In this document: one piece after another, positions 1 to 7,191 of the stretch | Position numbering within the stretch: position 1 is the first letter of the stretch | Layout of the letters: each line of letters begins with the position of its first letter | Assembly: GCA_002069015.1 (NCBI GenBank) | Contig: MWBL01000015.1 | Span: forward strand, 1 to 39,184 | DNA length: 39,184 nt | From: Firmicutes bacterium ADurb.Bin300 | GTDB taxonomy: Bacteria; Bacillota; Clostridia; Oscillospirales; Acutalibacteraceae | Reading direction: 5' to 3' | The notes under the pieces: generated by a model | Database searches by the model: none | The model's input: the letters and a program-made list of their open reading frames with translations, nothing else | What the model was told of the DNA's origin: nothing | Position numbers and translations under genes: made by a program

Positions 1-7
1 TTGTATA

Positions 8-43
8 AAAAATGGGAGGACGGTAAGCGATACCGTCCCTCCC
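8..43 (-). terminator. Rho-independent terminator after the GGDEF gene
   Basis: On the minus strand a GC-rich stem (GGGAGGGACGGTA pairing with TACCGTCCTCCC, one bulged G, 5-nt loop) is followed by ATTTTTTAT. It lies about 70 nt past the GGDEF stop codon and closes that transcription unit. Positions 44-111 show nothing else. Confidence 0.75.
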
Positions 44-111
44 GAGGTTACTGTAAAATGTGCGGAAATATATGATATTATGTTTGGATAAAGCATATTA
101 TTATCAGATTA

Positions 112-1290
112 TTATTGCTCAGCAGGGGAAAAACCGTTGATTTCGGGTATATACTTCCACACCTTGTTTCCGCCGTTCTCTTTTGCCCTATAAAGCGCCC
201 TCCCCGACAGGGTATATATTTCTTCGAAAAACTTGTAGCCATCGGTTTTATCTGTAAATAATCCGAGAGAAACCGATACCTCCGAAGATATGGGGGAAGC
301 CTCATTGGGGATATTAAGCTCCCGAACTAAGCTTTGCAGCTCCTTAGCAGCCTTTTCACCCTTGTCGGGAGAAGAATCATTAAACAAAATCAAGAACTCA
401 CCGCCCCCGACTCTTCCGACTGTAATCCCGTTTTTCTTGCAATAATTGCTCAGGGCATCACACATTAAAATAAGAACCTTGTCGCCTGACTTAGTCCCGT
501 AAAACCTATTATATTCCCTAAAATAATCAATTTCCATGCAGATGCAGTTAAGATAAGCTGCATCTGCATTTCTGTTATTGAATAATTCGTAAAGCGTGTT
601 AAGAGTCATTTTACGGTTGGCAAGACCTGTAAGCGAATCAGTAACGTTTTCATTGTATAAATCGTAATTGGATTTTCTCAGCTTTTCAGCTGAAATCATA
701 TTCTCGATTTTTATTTTTGATATGCTCCAGGACATAACCAACCCTATTGAAATGCTTACAAAGGTATAAAAAAGGTTTATGGCTGAAAAATTGCCTTCAT
801 TTAAATAAATGCTGAAGTAAATAAAGAAAAAGGGAATAAAAGCAAATGTCAGAAGGCTTTGAAAAGGCGGAACTATAAAAATTATCTGTAAAACACAAAG
901 AAGTATGATAAACTTTACACCCGGTCTGTCGGCAGAGAAAAATGTCCCGAAAAAACCGGCGTTTAAACAATAAAATAAGGAAGTAAAGAAAATAAGAACA
1001 TTGACCGAACGAGATTTAAGGCTCTTTTTTGATAAAAGCGTTTTTCTGCAAAGGAAAAAAACAAGCAACGAAAGAGCGGCGGTAAGAAGACAGGCGACAA
1101 TCCTAATTAATGATTCGGGTGAGAAAAATCGCAGGAATAAAACCTCCGCCGCTTCCGTAAAGTAAACAGTAACACTAAGGTTTTTCAGGACCCTCAGATT
1201 ACTTTCACCTATGTTGCTCCTTTGAGAGAAGAACGTGTCTTTATTAAAGCCGTAATAAAGCTCTGCTTGTGAAAAGGTTTTTAAGCTCAA
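112..1290 (-). CDS. Membrane-anchored GGDEF-domain protein, degenerate GGGEF signature
   Basis: About 392 residues. The first 200 hold roughly five hydrophobic segments (near 61-81, 96-118, 126-140, 145-163 and 170-192). A GGDEF domain follows, recognisable from TDSLTGLANR (217-226), MEIDYFREYN with its metal-type Asp, and VGGGEFLIL around 294-302. Active diguanylate cyclases carry GG[D/E]EF; here the third position is Gly, and PleD-type structures use that acidic residue for metal binding and catalysis. No RxxD inhibitory site precedes the signature. The protein may therefore be an inactive or GTP/c-di-GMP-sensing relic (inference). The TTG start at 1290 has only a weak ribosome site, so the N-terminus is uncertain. 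It sits 33 nt after the ceramidase-like gene and is probably cotranscribed with it. Confidence 0.85.
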   Translation of the reverse strand: MSLKTFSQAELYYGFNKDTFFSQRSNIGESNLRVLKNLSVTVYFTEAAEVLFLRFFSPESLIRIVACLLTAALSLLVFFLCRKTLLSKKSLKSRSVNVLIFFTSLFYCLNAGFFGTFFSADRPGVKFIILLCVLQIIFIVPPFQSLLTFAFIPFFFIYFSIYLNEGNFSAINLFYTFVSISIGLVMSWSISKIKIENMISAEKLRKSNYDLYNENVTDSLTGLANRKMTLNTLYELFNNRNADAAYLNCICMEIDYFREYNRFYGTKSGDKVLILMCDALSNYCKKNGITVGRVGGGEFLILFNDSSPDKGEKAAKELQSLVRELNIPNEASPISSEVSVSLGLFTDKTDGYKFFEEIYTLSGRALYRAKENGGNKVWKYIPEINGFSPAEQ

Positions 1291-1323
1291 ATTTCACACC
1301 ACACAAACCGTTTTCGGGTAGAG

Positions 1324-3207
1324 CTACTGTTTTGAGTTTTCAACAAGACCGGCAAAACGAGAAAGCAGAGTAGAAGCGGTGTTTTTACCGAATGAAACCA
1401 TCATACACCAAGTGTCACTTTCAAGTGAGTCGCTTTCCTCGTTATAACGGTAGCCGGCTATTACATAATGATTGTCGGGAGTAACATAACCCGCCGCGTC
1501 GTTCATAAGGTCAAGTATAATAATGTTTTCACCGTACATTTCGCGTAGAGAAGCAAAATCGAATCCTTCGATGCCCGCTCCGCCGACTAAAATCTCACCG
1601 TATGTTTCACCCGGGCTCATATAAGCCTTTATAACATCACCGATTTCAAGATAGCCTACTTCCGTAACGGTATAATATTTATTGTTTTCCTCGTTATAAA
1701 AGAGATTTACGCTTGCAACGGCGGCCTTTGACAGGGCAAGGGCAACATTGTTTTCAACCTCTATAAGGAACTGGTCGTGAGCTATATTCAGTATAGGCTC
1801 TACTTCAACCTCAGATACTGCTTCATGAGCATCATACCAGGGCGTATAGCCTTCTCCGCCTGAATACATCCCTATTCCGAGAAGATCTCCTGTATTGTTG
1901 TTAAGCTGCTTGCATTGGTCGAGAGTCATTGTAAGAGCGAGAGTAATATAACCTAATTCGTAGCCGTATCGTATGGCGCCGTCATGAGCGCTCATGTTTT
2001 GAAGTCCGTCGTTTGATAAGGACCTTGAAGAGGTGACTGTTCCCACATTGCCCTGAATGTAAATGAAGTTATATCCGGCCTTGTTAATCACCTTTTCCAT
2101 ATAATAAACGAAATCTGCGGAAATTTTAGTGTCAATTTCAATGCCGTCGTCCGTTTTCAGGAAGTCGTAGCTCGAGGACTCGGGATGGCAGCCGAAGGTA
2201 GCGATAATTGTAGGACGGGCAACTTCCGCATAGGGGATGAACTTCAGACGATAAAGATTCCCGTCATAAGCGTAAGGAGGCGTTCTGTCATGCAGATAAT
2301 CGGAAATATCGGCCTTTGCAAAGCTCATTGTGCCTTCCTTCATATCGTCGAAGGCATTGATAATAGAATTTACGCATCCGTCAATAACAGAGGTTAAGAA
2401 ATCGGGGTCAATACCGTAGCGAAGCTCAATCGCGTCATTTGAGGCGGAAAGGTAATTGTTGGCTACAGTAGTCAGAGGGTTGGACCACGCACCCTGGGAA
2501 TCGATGCCCGAATGGGTGTGAGTGGCCGAAACGTTTATGCTTACTATATTGTTTTCAGCCGCAAAATCAGCAATTGCAGCGCGTATTTTTCTGACATCGG
2601 CGTTTGCGATTCCGATACAATCAAGCACGCAAAACGCAACCTTTCCTCTGCCTGAACCGTCGTCAAGAATAACCGTACGGACTCTGAGCTCTTCTAAATT
2701 CCCGTCTTCGTCCGTGTACATCTCTTTGGAATACCACCAGGGAACATAGCTTCCCCTTGCATAAAGACCCGTTCCGAAATCATCGGGGAGAATTGACTCT
2801 TCGGCGTAGCCTAAACTCCATGAAGCGCCGGCTGCCTTTTCGTCAATAAAATCTTGGGTTCCCGAATAAAAATTCTCATATGTGGTAATATCGAAAGAAT
2901 CAAGTGAAGAAACTACCGCAGTGTTAGACGCTTGAGGGAAAAAGTCTGCTATTGCCCTAAACAATACCCCGTTGAGCAACAGATTACTGATGAAGTTAAT
3001 GACTTTTGACAGCGTCTGCTTTGTATTTAGCATGAATGATGATGCAGAGCGTTGACGGGAAAGGGACAGATATTCCTGCAGCGATATTCCGTCATAAACA
3101 TTTTCCCGCTCCTTTACGCCTGCGGCATAAGCAGGGGACAGCCCTATCGAAAAAAGAAGACAAAAGGTCAGGGCTATTGCCAAAAAGGATTTAATGGTCT
3201 TTTTCAT
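1324..3207 (-). CDS. Exported neutral/alkaline ceramidase-like hydrolase
   Basis: 627 residues with a clear Sec signal peptide (KK, hydrophobic core, PAYAA cleavage region near residue 29). The body resembles the neutral/alkaline non-lysosomal ceramidase N-terminal domain. It has NVSATHTHSG (225-234) with its paired zinc-type histidines, GCHPESS (339-345) with another, and QGNVGTVTSS (385-394) where the family normally has NxGDxSPN with the nucleophilic Ser. Asp and Ser of that motif appear as Thr and Thr/Ser, so hydrolysis of ceramide is not assured. Known ceramidases cleave the amide bond of N-acyl-sphingosine outside the cell; many bacterial homologues in this superfamily have unknown substrates. 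The gene has its own strong promoter (3268-3296) and leads the two-gene unit with the GGDEF gene. Confidence 0.8.
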   Translation of the reverse strand: MKKTIKSFLAIALTFCLLFSIGLSPAYAAGVKERENVYDGISLQEYLSLSRQRSASSFMLNTKQTLSKVINFISNLLLNGVLFRAIADFFPQASNTAVVSSLDSFDITTYENFYSGTQDFIDEKAAGASWSLGYAEESILPDDFGTGLYARGSYVPWWYSKEMYTDEDGNLEELRVRTVILDDGSGRGKVAFCVLDCIGIANADVRKIRAAIADFAAENNIVSINVSATHTHSGIDSQGAWSNPLTTVANNYLSASNDAIELRYGIDPDFLTSVIDGCVNSIINAFDDMKEGTMSFAKADISDYLHDRTPPYAYDGNLYRLKFIPYAEVARPTIIATFGCHPESSSYDFLKTDDGIEIDTKISADFVYYMEKVINKAGYNFIYIQGNVGTVTSSRSLSNDGLQNMSAHDGAIRYGYELGYITLALTMTLDQCKQLNNNTGDLLGIGMYSGGEGYTPWYDAHEAVSEVEVEPILNIAHDQFLIEVENNVALALSKAAVASVNLFYNEENNKYYTVTEVGYLEIGDVIKAYMSPGETYGEILVGGAGIEGFDFASLREMYGENIIILDLMNDAAGYVTPDNHYVIAGYRYNEESDSLESDTWCMMVSFGKNTASTLLSRFAGLVENSKQ

Positions 3208-3267
3208 TAGAGAACCTCTTTTCTAAAAAATTAGTGTCTTTTAACAATATAATGTTAAATCATAAAT

Positions 3268-3296
3268 ATTATAAGACAGCAAATGGAAAAAGTCAA
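3268..3296 (-). promoter_or_regulatory. SigA promoter of the ceramidase-like gene
   Basis: On the minus strand TTGACT (3291-3296) and a perfect TATAAT (3268-3273) are separated by 17 nt. The start codon is about 60 nt downstream. An inverted repeat TTAACA-N6-TGTTAA at 3241-3258 overlaps the expected early transcribed region and could be an operator. Confidence 0.75.
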
Positions 3297-3371
3297 TCAG
3301 ATTAAAATCTAAATATCATACAGAAAAGCAAAATATTTACAAATATTTCATAAAAAAATGCCAAAATAGTC

Positions 3372-3399
3372 TTGTAAAATAAAAATGAAATGGTAAAAT
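3372..3399 (+). promoter_or_regulatory. SigA promoter of htpG
   Basis: TTGTAA (3372-3377), 16-nt spacer, TAAAAT (3394-3399). The CIRCE operator starts 4 nt after the -10 box, where a bound HrcA dimer would cover the transcription start. Confidence 0.65.
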
Positions 3400-3403
3400 T
3401 GTT

Positions 3404-3430
3404 TTAGCACTCGAGAAAGCAGAGTGCTAA
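3404..3430. promoter_or_regulatory. CIRCE element (HrcA operator)
   Basis: TTAGCACTC at 3404-3412, a 9-nt spacer, and GAGTGCTAA at 3422-3430 match the CIRCE consensus perfectly; the inverted repeat extends two more bases on each side. It lies between the htpG -10 box and the ribosome site. HrcA represses through this site and releases on heat shock when GroEL is occupied. Confidence 0.95.
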
Positions 3431-3448
3431 AACACAGGAGGCGCAGAA

Positions 3449-5338
3449 ATGGCAAAAAAACAGTTTAAGACAGAATCAAAAAGGATGCTCGATTTGATGA
3501 TAAATTCCGTTTACACAAATAGGGATATCTTTTTACGTGAGCTTATATCAAATGCGAGTGACGCTATCGATAAGCTTCATTTTAAGTCGCTGACAGATGA
3601 TAGCATAAGCATCGACAGAAATGACTTTAAGATTAAGCTTACCATCGATAAAGAAAAAAGGACGCTTATTGTTTCGGATAACGGAATAGGTATGACAAAA
3701 GAGGAGCTTGATGATAATCTGGGTATTATTGCTAAAAGCGGGTCCGGGGAATTTGCAAAGCTTAACGAAACCGGCAAAGGAGATATAAGCATCATCGGGC
3801 AATTCGGAGTCGGCTTTTATTCTGCGTTTATGGTGGCAAAAAAGGTTGAAGTCATAAGCCGTGCCGCCGGCTGTGATGAAGCGTATCGTTGGGTATCCGA
3901 AGGAGTTGACGGCTATACGATAACACCTTCAAAGCGCGACCGCTTCGGCACTGACATTACCTTAACAATCAAGGATAATGATGAAAAGAATAATTATGAT
4001 GAATATTCAGAGGAATACAAAATATCGTCTTTAGTCAAAAAATATTCAGACTATATTCGTTATCCCATAACAATGGACAGGGTTAAATCGCGCTTAAAGG
4101 AAGGCTCCGAGGACGAGTATGAGCAATACACCGAGAACGAAACGCTCAACAGCATGATTCCTCTTTGGAAACGCGAGAAGAGCGAGATAAAGAGCGAGGA
4201 ATACGAGAGCTTTTACAGCGAGAAATTCTTTGACTATGAAAAGCCGCTTAAAGTAATTCATCAGAAGGCAGAGGGGACAACAAGCTACCATGCGCTTATG
4301 TTTATTCCTTCAAAGGCTGAATATAATTATTACTCCAAGAATTACGAAAAAGGTCTTGAGCTTTATTCGCGCGGCGTAAAAATAATGGACAAGTGTGCAG
4401 ACCTCCTGCCGGACTGCTTTAACTTTGTTAAGGGCGTAGTTGATTCGGAGGATTTATCGCTCAATATATCCCGTGAGCTTTTACAGCAGGACAGGCAGCT
4501 TAAAATAATCGCCAATGCGATTGAAAAAAGAATTAAAAAAGAGCTAGCCGAAATGCTCGAAAAGGATCGCGAGAATTACGAAAAGTTCTGGAAAAGCTTT
4601 GGTCTCCAGATTAAGTATTCAATCTACAGTGTATTCGGAGCGAACAGAGAACTGCTTGAAGAGCTTTTAATGTTCGTCAGAGCCTCCGACGGGAAGCTTT
4701 GCACTCTAAAGGAATATGTTGACGCGTGCCCCGAGGAGCAGAAATTAATCTACTATGCTGCAGGCGACAGCGCCGAGAGACTGAAGCTCCTGCCCAAGAC
4801 GGAGCTTGTCCGCGATAAGGGTTACGATATTCTTTTCCTTCTTGACGAGGTTGATGAATTCTTAATGAATATTCTTCAGCGGTATTCGGAAAAGGAGTTT
4901 CGTTCGATATCGTCGGGAGACCTCGGTCTTGAAACGGACAAGGAAAAGAATGAAAAAGAGGAAAAGGAAAAAAGCTTCAAGGAGATGCTTGAATTTATTG
5001 AAAAATCTCTTGAGGGTAAGGTTTCCAAAGTAACGCTGTCCTCGCGGCTTAAGAGCCATCCCGTTTGCCTGTCGAGCGAGGGTATGCTTTCAATCGAAAT
5101 GGAAAAGACTCTTGCCTCTATGCCCGGGGCAAAAAACGATTTAAAAGCCGAACGGGTACTTGAAATAAACGGCTCTCACAATATTTTTGAAAAACTTGCG
5201 GGTCTATGGGAAGCGGGCGATAAGGACAGGCTTGCCATGTATTCGCAGTTGCTTTACAATCAGGCGCTTTTGATTGAAGGACTATCAATCGAAGACCCCA
5301 TTAAGTTTTCAAACGATATTTGTGAGCTTATGGTTTAA
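3449..5338 (+). CDS. htpG: Molecular chaperone HtpG (bacterial Hsp90)
   Basis: 629 residues, close to the usual 620-630 of bacterial Hsp90. The N-terminal GHKL ATPase motifs are all present: NASDAIDK (35-42), DNGIGM (77-82) and GQFGVGFYS (117-125). A middle domain follows, then a charged Glu/Lys-rich stretch near 495-515, and the C-terminal dimerisation domain. It is an ATP-dependent cytosolic chaperone remodelling client proteins with DnaK. The start is fixed by AGGAGG at 3436-3441, 7 nt before ATG. The gene is monocistronic, with its own promoter and a perfect CIRCE operator, so it is expected to be HrcA-controlled like groESL/dnaK; in Bacillus subtilis htpG is not a CIRCE gene. Hairpins follow directly after the stop. 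Confidence 0.97.
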   Translation: MAKKQFKTESKRMLDLMINSVYTNRDIFLRELISNASDAIDKLHFKSLTDDSISIDRNDFKIKLTIDKEKRTLIVSDNGIGMTKEELDDNLGIIAKSGSGEFAKLNETGKGDISIIGQFGVGFYSAFMVAKKVEVISRAAGCDEAYRWVSEGVDGYTITPSKRDRFGTDITLTIKDNDEKNNYDEYSEEYKISSLVKKYSDYIRYPITMDRVKSRLKEGSEDEYEQYTENETLNSMIPLWKREKSEIKSEEYESFYSEKFFDYEKPLKVIHQKAEGTTSYHALMFIPSKAEYNYYSKNYEKGLELYSRGVKIMDKCADLLPDCFNFVKGVVDSEDLSLNISRELLQQDRQLKIIANAIEKRIKKELAEMLEKDRENYEKFWKSFGLQIKYSIYSVFGANRELLEELLMFVRASDGKLCTLKEYVDACPEEQKLIYYAAGDSAERLKLLPKTELVRDKGYDILFLLDEVDEFLMNILQRYSEKEFRSISSGDLGLETDKEKNEKEEKEKSFKEMLEFIEKSLEGKVSKVTLSSRLKSHPVCLSSEGMLSIEMEKTLASMPGAKNDLKAERVLEINGSHNIFEKLAGLWEAGDKDRLAMYSQLLYNQALLIEGLSIEDPIKFSNDICELMV

Positions 5339-5340
5339 AA

Positions 5341-5379
5341 CGCAAACTCCCGCGCTTTACCGTTGCGCGGGAGTTTGCG
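5341..5379. terminator. Long perfect hairpin, copy 1 (htpG end)
   Basis: A 15-bp perfect stem (CGCAAACTCCCGCGC with its complement) around the 9-nt loop TTTACCGTT begins 2 nt after the htpG stop. No T-run follows on the plus strand, so it may act as an RNA-stabilising 3' structure or a tandem terminator together with copy 2. Confidence 0.6.
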
Positions 5380-5413
5380 TCCGTTGAGGACGGATTTACG
5401 CAATATGAAATAG

Positions 5414-5455
5414 TCCCGCGCTTTACCGTTGCGCGGGAGTTCGCATTTTAAAATT
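5414..5455. terminator. Hairpin copy 2 between convergent genes
   Basis: Repeats the core of copy 1, including the same loop: TCCCGCGC, TTTACCGTT, GCGCGGGA (5414-5438), followed by GTTCGCATTTT. It is the better Rho-independent terminator of the pair because a T-run follows. It separates htpG from the convergent membrane-protein gene and could serve both directions. Confidence 0.55.
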
Positions 5456-5507
5456 TCATTTTGAAATTATTATCAGGTGAGGCCGCAGTCCACCCAAAAC
5501 TTACAAT

Positions 5508-6089
5508 TTATTCTTGCGCGTTCTGTATATTTATGAGATTTTTCTTAAATTCCCGCTGAATCCAAACAAAGGATAAAATCCAGGCAAGGATAATTGCAAC
5601 GAACAAATCTATTCTTCCGCCCGGGAAAAGTGCTACAAACGCAAAAAACGGTTGTGCCCTAATTCTTAAAATCAGCAGCAGCCACTCGAAGACGATAATT
5701 AGCCTTGAAACAGGCAAAGCCAGGGCTATAGACCAGCAAAGGCAGGCTATTTGCGGTGCCCAGAACTTTGGCAGCTTCCACATCATCGGAACTGTTTTAT
5801 CGGGGTCGCCGTAGTTGATATCGGCAAGATAACGTCTGATGTTTGTTTCCTTTGAAACGGGAGGCGTGTATCCTACAAAAGCATAATACGCTATCGCAAC
5901 ATAGAATGCAAAGGTTAACAGATTAATTGAAATCAAACCGCCCCAGCCGATATTAAAATAGCTGATTAGAGGATTCCCCTCAAGATATAGATTCGGCGTG
6001 GCAATATATGTCAGGGTTAAATCAAGAATACATACTGCAAAGTATGAAACAATTGCCAGCAGAAACTCATTCTTCCTTTTTTTCTTCAT
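5508..6089 (-). CDS. Small polytopic membrane protein of unknown function
   Basis: 193 residues from the ATG at 6089, which has AGGAAG about 5 nt upstream. The frame stays open upstream to 6263, but that region crosses this gene's own promoter and the rpmE promoter, so the longer start is rejected. Four to five hydrophobic segments are visible: residues 8-29, 49-70, 109-130, 132-145 and 158-178. After the first segment comes DLTLTYIATPNLYLEGNPL, a pattern (Asp in the helix, then E.NP) resembling DUF5658-like small membrane proteins. I do not recognise a function. It is transcribed alone from the promoter at 6118-6146, divergent from rpmE and convergent with htpG. Confidence 0.8.
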   Translation of the reverse strand: MKKKRKNEFLLAIVSYFAVCILDLTLTYIATPNLYLEGNPLISYFNIGWGGLISINLLTFAFYVAIAYYAFVGYTPPVSKETNIRRYLADINYGDPDKTVPMMWKLPKFWAPQIACLCWSIALALPVSRLIIVFEWLLLILRIRAQPFFAFVALFPGGRIDLFVAIILAWILSFVWIQREFKKNLINIQNAQE

Positions 6090-6117
6090 AGTCTTCCTTT
6101 CGGTCGCATTTTCTCCT

Positions 6118-6146
6118 ATTCTAACATTGTACGCAAGAGTGGTCAA
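6118..6146 (-). promoter_or_regulatory. SigA promoter of the small membrane-protein gene
   Basis: On the minus strand TTGACC (6141-6146), 17-nt spacer, TAGAAT (6118-6123). The start codon at 6089 lies about 22 nt after the predicted transcript start, which supports the short N-terminus. Confidence 0.7.
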
Positions 6147-6174
6147 TATATTTAACGGCAATTCAAAATAATAC

Positions 6175-6203
6175 TTGCTTTTTAGCTTTTCTTGTGATAA
6201 TAT
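6175..6203 (+). promoter_or_regulatory. SigA promoter of rpmE (extended -10)
   Basis: TTGCTT (6175-6180), 17-nt spacer, TAATAT (6198-6203), with TGA immediately before the -10 box giving a TGn extension. The rpmE start codon follows about 25 nt after the expected start point. Confidence 0.75.
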
Positions 6204-6233
6204 GCTTTTGCTGAGATAGAGAGGTGAGCGTAA

Positions 6234-6443
6234 ATGAAGGAAGGAATTCATCCCAAATACCATAAAACTGTTGTAAGATGCGCTTGCGGCGAAACATTTG
6301 AGACCGCTTCGACTAAAGAACAGCTTAAGGTTGATATTTGCTCAAAGTGCCATCCGTTTTTTACGGGCAAGCAGAAATTTGTCGATACCGGTGGGCGCGT
6401 TGACAGGTTTAATAAGAAGTATAACCTTAGTGGCGAAAACTGA
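6234..6443 (+). CDS. rpmE: 50S ribosomal protein L31, zinc-binding (C+) form
   Basis: 69 residues, the normal L31 length. It opens with [10 protein letters not shown] and carries the four Zn-ribbon cysteines C16, C18, C36 and C39 (CAC and CSKC), so this is the zinc-containing type rather than the zinc-starvation paralogue. L31 bridges the large subunit to the 30S head. The start is ATG with GAGGTGA upstream. Transcription is from the extended -10 promoter at 6175-6203 and ends at the hairpin 6458-6486. Confidence 0.97.
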   Translation: MKEGIHPKYHKTVVRCACGETFETASTKEQLKVDICSKCHPFFTGKQKFVDTGGRVDRFNKKYNLSGEN

Positions 6444-6457
6444 TATTTAAGGACCTT

Positions 6458-6486
6458 AAGGCGGTGTAATTGCACCGCCTTTATTC
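6458..6486 (+). terminator. Rho-independent terminator of rpmE
   Basis: AAGGCGGTG (6458-6466) pairs with CACCGCCTT (6473-6481) around a 6-nt loop and is followed by a T-rich tail. It lies only about 20 nt before the ribosome site of the next gene, so that gene depends on read-through or on a promoter I could not identify. Confidence 0.85.
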
Positions 6487-6514
6487 GTATTTAAGTGTAA
6501 GGGAGGCAAAGCTT

Positions 6515-7135
6515 ATAGATACATATAAGACACTCAAAAAGCTCGGAATTGCCGAGTATGTCGTTAAAAAATCAAAGTTTATCGGCTCTGCCGCACCCGT
6601 TAAGAGCGATGAAGAAGCCGTTAGCTTTATAAACGAAATAAGGCAAAAGCATCGAGCGGCATCTCATAATGTATACGCTTATTTTATTCGTAAGGGGCAG
6701 CTGAAACGTTATTCGGACGATGGTGAGCCCCGGGGAACAGGCGGGGTTCCCGTGCTGAATGTCATCCTCAAGGAGAATATTTCGAACTGTGCCGTAGTTA
6801 TTACACGCTATTTCGGAGGAACTCTCCTCGGAACGGGAGGACTTGTAAGAGCTTACTCCCTTACTGCGAAGCTTGCCCTAGATAATGCCGGAATAGGTGA
6901 AGTAATAAATTGGTCTTTACTTGAAGTTAAGTGTCCATATGACTTTTTCTCAAAGCTCTCGGCGTTAATTTTTGAAAACTGCGGAGTAATCATCAATTCC
7001 GTTTTTGAAACAGAGGTTTTTGTGCAGCTGAAAATCCCGTCCGAATATGAACAAAAAATAGAAGAAGCCTTGAAAGAGGCGAGCGGCGGAGGTCTTTTCT
7101 TTAATTGTACGGGGCATGAGTACGGTTTTAAATAA
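6515..7135 (+). CDS. YigZ/IMPACT-family protein, apparent ATA start
   Basis: About 206 residues. The family signature is clear: KSKFIG (19-24), SHNVYAY, SDDGEPRGTGG (67-77), VVITRYFGGTLLGTGGL near 95-110, then the smaller C-terminal alpha/beta domain found in bacterial members. The family is related to yeast Yih1/IMPACT; its bacterial role is poorly defined. Start choice: the only upstream in-frame start of standard type is a TTG at 6470 inside the rpmE terminator loop, without a ribosome site. A strong GGGAGG (6501-6506) sits exactly 8 nt before ATA at 6515, where family proteins begin. An ATA start, or an ATG mutated or misread to ATA, is the simplest reading. dgt follows 56 nt downstream, probably in the same transcript. 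Confidence 0.85.
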   Translation: MDTYKTLKKLGIAEYVVKKSKFIGSAAPVKSDEEAVSFINEIRQKHRAASHNVYAYFIRKGQLKRYSDDGEPRGTGGVPVLNVILKENISNCAVVITRYFGGTLLGTGGLVRAYSLTAKLALDNAGIGEVINWSLLEVKCPYDFFSKLSALIFENCGVIINSVFETEVFVQLKIPSEYEQKIEEALKEASGGGLFFNCTGHEYGFK

Positions 7136-7191
7136 CAAAAAAAGAGGGAAAACGTGTTTTTATGAGTATATATATGTAAGAGGTGAGTGAT

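Noticed and set aside
5341..5455. CRISPR-like repeat array
   Set aside because: Only two palindromic copies, no regular spacers and no cas genes.
5508..6263. 251-residue version of the small membrane protein
   Set aside because: The extra N-terminus crosses two divergent promoters; ATG 6089 has a ribosome site and correct spacing.
7183..7191. GTG 7183 as the dgt start
   Set aside because: It lies within the AGGTGA ribosome site that serves GTG 7192.
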